From Massariosphaeria phaeospora (lineage: Eukaryota > Ascomycota > Dothideomycetes > Pleosporales), in the NCBI GenBank assembly GCA_011032825.1, contig JAADJZ010000001.1, positions 2,542,001 through 2,606,000 of the forward strand: 64,000 bases of DNA, in the 5' to 3' direction. Every line of letters begins with the position of its first letter. Positions within the stretch are counted from its first letter, which is position 1. Shown one piece after another: positions 34,337 through 43,171 of this stretch. The notes below the pieces were generated by a model that had not been told where the DNA came from, did not search any database, and saw only the letters and a program-made list of their open reading frames with translations. Made by a program: the position numbers and the translations under genes.

Positions 34337-36457
34337 CCATGCAGGTCGGGCTTGTGCCCCACTCGGGCTCGTGCCCCACCAAACAACATGCTTACTACTA
34401 CAAAGATGCGGTTATTGCAACAGCAGTACAAGCTATTATCGCAAGATTTATTGTTTTTATTACTCTGTAGAAGCGTACGAATAAGTTTTACTATCTAAGT
34501 TTTCGCGAGAGAGTGATCGCGCGGCCCCGAGAGCTGACTTTGGGTGGAGGTGCTGGTGCAGCTTCTAGGAACGACGGACGAGCTGCAGCACCGCTCTTGG
34601 CTCGTTTTAGCTTGCACTTTGCTAGAGGTGCTTTTAAAGCTTTACGCTTGCTTTTATAGGAAATTATAAGAGCCTGCCTAGTGTTTTAAGTAGCTTTTCT
34701 AGCCTTCTGAGCAGCTACCTGTTCTGCCTTCATCTAATCTCGCACCTCCTTGGCTCTCTCTTTTGCAACACGACGCTTCTTTTTCTTTTGCTCCTTAAAG
34801 AGCTTGGCAGCAGCTTGAAGCTTCTTTCTGTTTAACTTTGCTAGCTTCTCCTGCTTTTTTTGGTGTTGCTTTTTTGCTTCACGCTTACGTGCTCGCTCGA
34901 ACTTAGAGGGCAACTAGAAAGTAGCACTACCGTAGTACTTCTCTTCACGCTGCAAATCGAGAGGTTTGCTAGCGTTCTTGCGCTGCTTCTTGGCAGTAAG
35001 AGCATCTCTTAGGTCGCTGTTCTTATAGTGTAGTACCTCGTTTTGAACCTGAAGTTGGTGTAGCGTTTGGGAGAGCTTCTGCGAGGTTTCTGCTAAGGTA
35101 TCCTTTACTGCAGCACGTATAAGACAATCTATCTGCTTCTAGTCTTTAAGAAAGAAAGCTAAAGGCTGTACTTTACTCTTATTATTGTCCTGTTTGCAGA
35201 AACGCTCGAGTACAACGTTAGCCTTTATAGAGGCAATACTAGTAGCTTTAAACGCTTTAAGGACTAGTTTTGTTGTAAACGTAAACTCCTAGGCACTCTA
35301 GAACAGCAAAAAGAAGTCTCTTTTCTAGACAGCTAGCAACTTTTGCGTTTTGAAGAAGTAATTAGTAAGCTTAGCAAAGTAGTTGCTGCTAAGAGGTTTG
35401 AAGCAAACTACGTCGAGAAGCTGCAGCGTATAGGTCGAGTAAGAGAGAAACATAGCCAGCAGTATTCTGTAAGCCTCGCAGTATTCGATAAAGTCTATTA
35501 AGAAGTAGCTGCCGTAGCTGTCGAGTATAAGAAAACGCTAATCTTAGCAAACGTGCTTTCTGCTTCGTTTCACAGTTAAAAACCTGCTCTAACTAGGCTA
35601 ATCTGATGTCATTATTCGTCTATTCTGTTGGTAAGAAGCTTACAAACACGCCGTGCTTTTCTGCTTCAATTTAAGCTACCTATGAAGCTTAGAGTGTGCA
35701 GTTAGCTAACGAGTATATAAAGGCCAGCAACAAAACACTTTTATCTGCTCTAATAGTTGCCACGACTGTTACCTACTCTTGAGAGCTATCTTGAAGCGCT
35801 GCTCGAACTTTCTTTTGCTCCTATTAAAGCTAACTAAACACCTGTTTTGAGCGTCCTGTGACACTAATTATAAAGCTTTTTTCATCTATATTGTAGGTAT
35901 TACAAGGCTTTACTTTATACTAAACAATTTTGTAATGTAAAAGGTTAAAGTACAACTCGTACTTGCGTTGTAAGTTAGCCTAGTAGCGTACAACGTCTAT
36001 GCCAGCGCTCTATTTAGAGATAAAATAGTTGCGGTTGCAGTTAATAAAGCGCGTAACTTAGCCATTGCCAACGTGTTGTTTTGATATATTCGACGCAAAA
36101 TTTTGTATTATCGCTCTCGTAGGAGGTAGCCTACGAGCCGTTAGCCCTCCAATATACTGTACGAGTCTCTTCTCTTGTTGTAAGCTGAGTATTTGTTGCG
36201 AGGCGTACCTGGCTGCCTAAGGGCCTGTCTGGCCCGTCTACCTCCGCCGCAGCGTTGAGTACTCGACACTATGTTTTTTCGCGATACCCTAGATACTGAA
36301 ATCTTCGTCTTGTTCGTGCGATTTCAAATCTGCAATCGCCTTATCAATCGGTGCCATAGTTGTTGAGTTATCATGTGCTGAAGAAGATAGGATGGGTGTG
36401 TTGTTTTGGTGAGGGTGGGGCACGAGCCCGAGTGGGGCACAAGCCCGACCTGCATGG
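34337..36457 (-). mobile_element. pogo/Fot1-like element C, best preserved copy (2121 bp)
   Basis: Perfect 44-bp terminal inverted repeats begin CCATGCAGGTCGGGCTTGTG and are flanked by TA at 34335-34336 and 36458-36459. Each repeat contains two direct sub-repeats of the form CGGGCTTGTGCCCCAC and CGGGCTCGTGCCCCAC. The element holds one transposase gene on the minus strand. GC is much higher than in the relatives at 3.1-9.5 kb and 43-45 kb, so RIP has been milder or the insertion is more recent. Confidence 0.93.
34495..36357 (-). pseudogene. pogo/Fot1-like (DDE_1) transposase of element C, with stops
   Basis: A single frame of 621 codons from ATG 36355-36357 to TAG 34495-34497. N-terminal helix-turn-helix region (M-A-P-I-D-K-A-I-A-D-L-K-S-H and I-A-K-K-H-S-V-E). 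The catalytic blocks Y-N-I-D-E-K-S-F (near 35900), L-I-L-D-S-Y-G-S and L-L-D-V-V-C-F all keep Asp. The C-terminal tail of roughly 170 residues is Lys/Ala/Arg-rich and probably coiled. More than a dozen TAG/TAA codons interrupt it where Trp or Gln is expected. Not functional as it stands, but the nearest to intact of the pogo-like copies here. Confidence 0.85.
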
Positions 36458-36459
36458 TA

Positions 36460-36830
36460 TCCTATCGCTTCAACAGCTAGCTATCTCTCGACAAAACCTA
36501 CCCTCTAGCGCCTACATATGTAGCGCTCTCACTCTATCCCTTCAACAGCCAGCTATCTCTTAACAGCTAGCTGAACCTATCCTCTATCCCCTACATCCCA
36601 CCGCTGCGTAGCGCTATCTTATCCATTATCTGTCTTCAACAACTAGCTATGCCCATGCTCAGCGCTTACATCTAACTGACGCGTAGCGCTCTCGTAACGT
36701 TACATCCCATCTTCTAGCGGCCAGCTATTAATTATCTAACTCTTCAACAGCCAGCCATGCCCGCGCCGTCGCGCTCTCAGCCTCAGTTTTGTGACTATTC
36801 AACAGCTACGTTTTCCCTTGCTCTTTTCCC
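36460..36830. repeat. Degenerate interspersed short repeats (TTCAACAGCCAGCTAT / GCGTAGCGCT)
   Basis: CTTCAACAGCTAGCTATCTC and close variants recur at least six times, alternating with CCTACATC and GCGTAGCGCTCTC words. This looks like a decayed tandem repeat with a unit of roughly 60-70 bp. No coding feature. Confidence 0.6.
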
Positions 36831-38390
36831 TTGTTAATCCTTGAAACTCTTGCTAGGTAGGGCGCCGTCGTGTGCTGCGTTATAACCATAGAAGCGGTGG
36901 CTATCATGTTGAAGCCCGTGTTCGCGCAAACTACCATTATCAGCTTCCTAGGTGCCCACGTGGGGATGACCACCATCGCTGGCTGGCAAAGAGAGAGAGA
37001 GAGAGGTGGGCTTGCCAACTCCTGCTCTTTCGTTTCTTAATCAATTGCCGTCAATCCACACAGTACAGCAAACAGCAGGGAGGCCCCGACTTCTGCCCTA
37101 GAGACGCTTCCCTGCCGCTGCATGCTCTGTTGGTGAGCCTCTGGCGGTGGCCGTTGGTAGGATGCATATCGTCTTAGGTTCTAGAGTGAGTTAGTGTGCG
37201 TCTTAGCAGCGGGGAGGGGCAGACTGTCTGAATAGGCGGTGAGAGCATCGCAGTGTTGTTGGAAGGCTATCTAAGGCTGCGTTCTAGGCAGTGACCTCGT
37301 CTGTTGCTGCAGGTTCATAGTAGGTCTGTTGGTTGGGGTCGAATGGCGGATCGAAAGACGGGTCGAAAGATGCCCTATTGGCCAGGCCTGTTCAGGTCTA
37401 AGGAGGGAACCGAGCTATTCAGCGATATAGCAGTTAAGAGGCCCGTAGGCTTAGGTGGAGGTGCCATTTATGTTTAATAGACTTTTGTAAGGAATAGAAT
37501 CGTTTTATTCGAACCAGAGAAAGTCCAAATTAGAGCTCAGGTAAAGCGCTCTCGAATAAGCTACTAAGATATTTTGCAGGGTGCCTAGTGATAAAGATAT
37601 TCAATGTTGAAGATAGTGAAGGTGAGTGAAAGGCGTCAAGATACGCATTTGATAGCCTAATCCTTACTTTTTTCTAGATAACAGGCTTTTGCTACTCAAA
37701 GGCTCGCTTAGTCAGGCGCTTCGACGGGAAAGTCTCTGCTAGTTCTCCTCGCTCAGACTTTTCAAACTAGCGCTCTTGATACGAGGCTATATTGGTTTTT
37801 TCTCGCGAGGGTGGAGCGCGTTTATGCTTCAAACAGTTCTTCTATTGCATGACCCTTGTTGAAACCGTCTTATATAGCCCTTATCTAGCAGGTAGGGGAA
37901 AAAGTTTTGTAGTGCAACTGGTTCACCTTGTGTCTAACGTTGAAGTGTTTAACGTACTAAAGCATATAACTTTATAATATAGTGTGGAATAGTTAATTAA
38001 GTAAGAAATAAAGTATATTAATAATTGCGCTTTTTTTTGCTAGCCTGGGTTGGTTCAAGGCTCTCCGCAGCAAATTCGAGCTTTGCGAAAACTTCTCTAG
38101 GTCGGTTCATCTACTATGGTGTGATACTAGGCTCTAGTGTCCACGATGTAAATAGCCCAAAGGGCGAAACCGATTAAGTAAGCCTAAGCATCTGTCCGCC
38201 AGCGTTCTACTAGGACTGTTCTTGGAAGCTATTAGAAGACTAGCTGATGCTATTGCTTATAGGGTATACGAGTTCCACAACGCCAAGCGAGGCGTTCTCA
38301 AGAATGCTTTTCCAACTAACCTAGCTAATTAGGAAAGTGTAACGAGCGTTATCTAGCCTAGCCTTATAATCTCTTGTTTACAGGTAAACC
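36831..38390. other. Intermediate-GC stretch without a recognised gene
   Basis: Several short open frames on both strands (for example 36872-37177 forward, 36806-37018 reverse) have no recognisable domain or consistent codon use. A GGATCGAAAGACGGGTCGAAAG direct-repeat patch lies near 37350 and an AT-rich patch near 37970-38040. Nothing else seen. Confidence 0.4.
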
Positions 38391-38396
38391 GGAGGG

Positions 38397-38403
38397 TATA
38401 AAA
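38397..38403 (+). promoter_or_regulatory. TATA box (TATAAAA)
   Basis: TATAAAA lies 71 bp before the ATG at 38474, followed by a CT-rich stretch (about 38428-38458) typical of fungal transcription start regions. It supports the small gene downstream. Confidence 0.65.
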
Positions 38404-38473
38404 GGGCTTCTTACCAAAGATCTATCTAACTTCCTCCACCTCTACTTCTACTACCTTTTTGACAGTTTTGAGG

Positions 38474-38921
38474 ATGAATGACCCACAGTCCACTATAGAG
38501 ACTTATATTGGAGAGACACTTCTTATTCAGATCCTGCCTTTGGAAATCCGAATCTATCACCAAAACGAGGACTTCGATGATGAAGAGGACTACGACGACG
38601 AAGAGACCTACCGCGACGAAGAGAGCTACGACGACAAGAAGAACTACCGCGACGAAAAAAGCTACGACGACGAAGAGAACTACAACGAAGAAGATGACAG
38701 CTGGGCCAATCGTGACTACGATACTATTTCTTCAGGGAACAGAGACTGCTACGAGAATATGAAGTGCGTTTTCTCTATACCACATTTAACTATAAGCAAT
38801 CATACTAACACGATGCAGTAGCTTAACGCTTTATCTTCTCTTCGACTTTCTTAGAAGCGTTTCTACCGCAATGCTAGAGCTCGCCAACGCTTTTGTACAA
38901 TGCTACAGGCTACGAGACTAG
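38474..38921 (+). CDS. Small acidic-repeat protein, hypothetical, one intron
   Basis: Exons 38474-38763 and 38819-38921 encode 130 residues. The intron (55 bp) starts GTGCGT and ends TACTAACACGATGCAG with a consensus branch site. Residues 16-28 (LLIQILPLEIRIY) resemble the LPLEIR opening of many fungal F-box-like proteins. Residues 34-75 are seven units of an acidic hexamer of the type Y-D-D-E-E-x. The C-terminal 35 residues, from exon 2, are hydrophobic/helical (LTLYLLFDFLRSV). A TATA box, CT-rich leader, intron and AATAAA signal all agree. I do not recognise the family. It lies between transposon relics, with little RIP in the coding part. Confidence 0.62.
38573..38698 (+). repeat. In-frame minisatellite, 18 bp x 7
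   Basis: Seven consecutive 18-bp units, of the form TACGACGACGAAGAGACC or TACCGCGACGAAGAGAGC, encode F/Y-[DRN]-[DE]-[EK]-[EKD]-x. The C-G-C and G-A-C units alternate (YDDEE, YRDEE, YDDKK, YRDEK, YDDEE), suggesting an ancestral 36-bp double unit. Confidence 0.88.
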
Positions 38922-38929
38922 CCACTCTC

Positions 38930-38935
38930 AATAAA
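38930..38935 (+). promoter_or_regulatory. Poly(A) signal AATAAA
   Basis: AATAAA starts 9 bases after the stop codon of the small acidic-repeat gene and fits a 3' processing signal. It is very close to the stop, so cleavage a little further downstream is expected. Confidence 0.5.
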
Positions 38936-38939
38936 GTGT

Positions 38940-39737
38940 GTAGCGGCATCCTTGGTAATCTGCTCTATTTAGACCATCGCGAGCGTGGTGCTGGATGCTA
39001 TTTGGATCTTGGTAGTTGGCATTTGTATTCTGTTCTTTGCTGTTGTATTGATCGTTAGCATGTTGTAAGAAATATGTGCGTAGCTTTCAATTTATACCTA
39101 CAGTTTCGTTGCACCTAAAGCTTCTTCGTCGTGCGTGTTCAGCTCTCTCTAGTAATGCGTTAGGTTTCCGCATCTGTGAGGTTATAGACAAAAATAGCCA
39201 AAGAGGCGAGGAAAAGAGATTGCACTGCGAAGGCTGCGGAAAGAACAAGAAAATAACGCAGAGCTTGACTATCTATTAAGCCTAAGGTAGCTAATAGTAT
39301 TACAAATCTATAAGCTTAGCTACCTACGGAAAAATAGAACGGGCGGATAGGCGGAACGGAATGTCTATGCAGAACACTGCGCCGCCGCAGATGCACAGCA
39401 GATACCTCCTCCTAAAACACGCCAATTGTCTCGAGGCATGAAAGAACCTGCGCCGAGCAGATAGGCGGAGGAAAAGGAAGTAGATAGAAGCTGTAAGGCG
39501 TTGAGTCGAGGTTGCTGTCCATGTTAACGTTTTCTACGCGGAACGCTGCTTTGTTAGGCTCGTCAAAGCAGTAGCAGAATTCACCACCAAGCCAGCACCT
39601 GCATCGCTGTTTGAAGCATGAAATGAATGATACGCTATTTTAATATACAGATTATAAGGCGAGTAATCTTCTGCCTAATCTAGACTATAGAATAAACTAC
39701 ATAGAGCAGCATTCAGGCGAAAAGAGATACGGCCGTA
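38940..39737. other. Intergenic stretch, no gene recognised
   Basis: Contains short open frames only. One forward frame (39076-39279) ends with L-H-C-E-G-C-G-K-N-K-K, a Cys pair too isolated to classify. A purine-rich patch at about 39330-39490 carries repeated GGCGGA words (GGGCGGATAGGCGGAACGG, GATAGGCGGAGG). Confidence 0.4.
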
Positions 39738-42231
39738 TTAGTAAGACACCTTATGCACCTCAAGCGCGTGTCTCTTAAAATGCATCATGTCTATCAACAT
39801 GTTAGAGCAACTAGGATAGCGGCATGACTGAAGTTTAGGAAGTTGGAAATAGGTTTTCACGTACTTCTTTAAGACATTCTTTTGTAGAATATAGCGCATC
39901 CTTCGTCTATACGAGTACTCTTCATTCCCTATGCAGATAAGGCACACCGGATGAGAGAGCATGGTCGGGTACAGCTGCTAAGACCGTACTTCCAAAATGT
40001 TTTCGCGCTGTGATGCGTTAAGCTCTTCTTCTTTAGCAAACTCGTTATCCTAAGTTGGCGAGCTCCTCTCGCTCTTCTTTCGCTTCCTTGAGAAAGATAA
40101 TCCATCTGCTTTGCCTGCGACAAAATCCACCTTACGCTTTAGTGCCTTTGGCTGCCGAGTCTCTTGTTTGCGGCACAACCTAGCTAAGGTTCGCACAAAT
40201 TTTACCCAAGCTTTCTTATCCTAAATTGGCTTAAAGAGCATGCTAGCGATGGTGCCTCACTCTCGCACTTCAAAGTCAACGGCTGGTAGCGTTAGGACTT
40301 TGTCTGCGGCCATCCTACTAAGCTGCCTAGCTATCTCGATTGTGTCGATCGATCCATGAAACTTGTAGACAGCCGATTCTAATCGTTCTCTGTACAATCT
40401 CTAGTATGTACTGCCAATCTTTCGCTTTGTTTTCTCGTATTTCTTGTAAATATCTGTCCTTTCGCTCTTTAAGAGTGGATAGAAGCTCTAGTTATAAAGC
40501 TGCTCTTTGTACGCTTCTCGCTCTTTACGAAGATTTGCAAGTGCAGGATTGTTCCGTAATTTCTTCTGTTGCTCATAATCCAGCTCTGTGGGTGCACGTC
40601 GATCCCGTGACAAGCCTATCCGTGCAACAGATTCAATAAGAAAAGCTTCTAAAGGGCTTCTAAAGTAGATAGATTAAAAGTTGCGGGCAATATGCGTTGG
40701 CGTGTAGTACTTCTCGTATGTGCTCCCAAGATAACCTATAGTCTAGTTCCGTTCTACTAAGTCAAGAGCGCCTAGTAGGTCCTATAAGCTTGGATGAAAG
40801 AAGAGCAACACGCGATCTAAAGCAAACTTACTGTTGATATTCCTTCTAGAAGCCCGTCGTAGCTGGTACAGCTCTAACGATTCTTCAAAGCCTGCAATAC
40901 GCCCTAAGCGTACAAAAGTATTACAATATTTCGCGTATAGAAACGCTTTCTCTGTTAATATGCGAAAACTCTCGCTTGTATTCCTAACGTCGCAGAGAAA
41001 CAGTTGGTTTAGCAACTTCTCTTTCTATTTAATGCGAAGTACGTCGCGGTGCGTAGGTATATCCAAGTTAAATATATCCTAAATACTAGAAAATTCGTTT
41101 CTTAATGCTTCTTGACTAAGGCTGATGCTTAGAATGTAAGAAACTATGCAGAAAGCAGAAGTTCCTTCTAAACAGAAAGTGAATTTTTTTCTGCAATATG
41201 ATACTTAGCGAGACTTTTTATTCTTGACAACTGTTTTCAACTTACGGTTTCCCGTCTCTCTCTTTATTTTTGACATTCTTAAGATTAACGTTCGCTACAA
41301 TAGTGCTCTAGCTAGGATCTACAATGCCGCGAACCTTTAGAAGTTTAATGTTCTTAAACGAGAGTGCCTTATTGCTGCCTTTAGCACTTGCGCTTTTGAC
41401 GATAGCTCTAGGTCTCGTCGCCGTGGCAGCGCTAAGAAGCAGAAGCAGCGTTATTTGAACTCGGATAAAACCATGGAGAGGTCTAGTGTCATCTACCTAG
41501 AGTGCGTGAAGGATAGCGTAGAGGTCCTAGACGTACATAGCATGCTTTTTCTTCTCAAATTTGTTAAGCATTAGCGATGGAATCTACTACTACAATATTA
41601 GCGCGGCGCGATGTAACAAAGAGACATGTCCACAAGAACATACATTACAAACGTTAGTAAGAATATCAGCATTCATTGTGTAGCGTGTGAGACTTATATA
41701 GCACATACTAACTCTTTTCCAATAGCTTCGCATTGAGCTTTCTTTCTTTATCTGAGAATGTTTCTTCCGCTAGCGGAGGTACGCTTTGAATATCTCTAGT
41801 TCGCATGCGCGTAGCTGTTCCTCTAGGGATCTCTTAATGTTGTGCTTAATTTTATCGCAGTATCTAATGCGCGCTGGTTAAGAATTAATAACAACACAAA
41901 TGGCATAGATCTTACATCTCTAGAATTCGCTTTCTCTCTTCCATAGTTTCGTCGTATGCTTTGTATAGTTTGGCTTTGCTAGCCCCTCCGCCTTCAATTG
42001 AGCAATGTCCTGTAGTATCTCTTCAGCTTCGGAATCTAGATCCGCGTCTGGCTTCTCTTCTAACATAAGACCACCTGAACTCAGCTCAATATCCGTGTCT
42101 GCCTTAGTATTAGGGTCTGAGTATGTGTTAGAGAAATCATATGCCTTGGTTCGTAAACAGTACCAAAAAAAGGGGCTTGCGAAGCGGCGCATATGAAAGC
42201 CCTGCAAGGCACGTGTATCGTCAATAGTCAC
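39738..42231 (-). pseudogene. DUF3435-type tyrosine recombinase (Starship-captain superfamily), degraded
   Basis: The minus strand from ATG 42229-42231 follows a full-length DUF3435 protein through scattered stops and frame changes. The N-terminal region ends Y-T-K-H-T-T-K-L-W-K-R-E (41920-41960). A core-binding part includes E-I-F-K-A-Y-L-R. Catalytic box I is T-A-T-R-P-R-A-I-V (41404-41430) and box II Y-Q-L-R-R-A-S (about 40848-40870). A helical linker follows, and the C-terminus has two zinc-finger-like motifs, C-L-I-C-I-G-N-E-E and C-R-Y-P-S-C...H-F-K-R-H, ending V-H-K-V-S-Y at 39738. The C-terminal fingers are typical of the fungal 'FluG-domain' annotations. DUF3435 recombinases are the integrases that move Starship giant elements. 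Many stops are TAG for Trp/Gln (RIP). The nucleophilic Tyr could not be placed. Confidence 0.78.
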
Positions 42232-42318
42232 TTAAAAGCGCTATCAATTTGTTAGTTAATTAAAGGAGCTGACGACAGAGCGTCAGCGCAGCAGGTATTG
42301 TGAATGGATTTAATTCAT

Positions 42319-42378
42319 CTCATAGCGCATCTCATAGCGCATCTCATGGCCGATCTCATGGCCGATCTCATGGCCGAT
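42319..42378. repeat. 12-bp minisatellite, five units
   Basis: Two copies of CTCATAGCGCAT are followed by three copies of CTCATGGCCGAT, perfectly tandem. It lies about 90 bp upstream of the recombinase start codon, so in or near its promoter. Confidence 0.93.
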
Positions 42379-42630
42379 AGCCTCGCAGCGCTCGTTTTTC
42401 AACTAATCTACACGTTCATGAACTAGTTTCCTGTCCTAGGTTAGCGCAAGGAGCAGGTAGCGGGGCATCAGAGAGCTTACCTCTATATCCAGCGGCCAAA
42501 CCGCCAATGCCAATTCAGACCTACTTAGTCTCATTCATAGGCGCGTCGTTACCAGGCGCTAGACGTCGAACGGGCGTCGGATCATCGTAGAGCTCGTGAG
42601 AGGACACGCGGCGATGGCTCACAGGAGGCC

Positions 42631-42850
42631 AAGATGACCTCTGACCCTAACCCTAACCCTAACCCTGACTCTAATTTCCAACCTAAAGCACAGAGAAATC
42701 GCTGGAGAGATTATGGATCAATTCACTAGGGAGTTGCGACGTAGGGACGCGTCGATCGGAGCTCTCAGAAGGTTGGATAGATAGCAGGTCGGGCAGGTTA
42801 CCGAGATCAGGAAACTCATTATCACCCTGTACGCGATTAGTTACTGAATA
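42631..42850 (+). pseudogene. Possible gag-like or small coding fragment containing the CCCTAA tract
   Basis: From ATG 42631 the forward frame reads M-T-S-D-P-N-P-N-P-N-P-D. After a frame change near 42690 a sensible reading, I-M-D-Q-F-T-R-E-L-R-R-R-D, continues to about 42840. If this is coding, the CCCTAA repeat is simply a Pro-Asn repeat. The family is unrecognised and the frame is broken. Confidence 0.3.
42645..42671 (+). repeat. Telomere-like (CCCTAA) tract, about four units
   Basis: ACCCTAACCCTAACCCTAAC followed by CCTGACTCTAA is the complement of the usual fungal telomere repeat TTAGGG, interstitial and short. It lies between the recombinase relic and the Helitron relic. An alternative coding explanation is given in the neighbouring entry. 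Confidence 0.75.
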
Positions 42851-43171
42851 GGCTACTAAGCCTAGATTAGGAAACTAACCTCTGCTTGAATCTCCTAAGC
42901 CAACTGGCGTTGATAATTAGCATTTCTCATAACGCTAGTGTCGGTGACGTTGAACTTAAGGCAGCGAAATTCAAATAGCTCCTCGAACATAAGACTTTTA
43001 AGTAACCGAACGCAAGAAATAGCGACGTAAGTAAGGCCTAAAGCGAAATCTTTGCGTCTAGAAACATTCAAAACAGCCTTGTCAACGCTAATACTCTAGC
43101 TTTTGTAAATAGTAATTGCATAGGCGACAGTAATAGGAAATTGAGTTTAGGTACAAACTGTACTGCCTCTA

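Noticed and set aside
38573..38698. CRISPR-like or structural repeat array
   Set aside because: Units are contiguous, without spacers, and in frame within a protein; the organism is a fungus. The 12-bp array at 42319-42378 was rejected as CRISPR for the same reason.
23275..42231. A complete Starship with the metabolic genes as cargo
   Set aside because: Only the recombinase is identifiable. No matching terminal direct repeat or left boundary could be found by eye, so it is offered as a hypothesis and not annotated as an element.
42645..42671. True chromosome end
   Set aside because: Only about four units, internal, with a possible coding explanation, and sequence continues on both sides. 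Reported as a tract, not a telomere.
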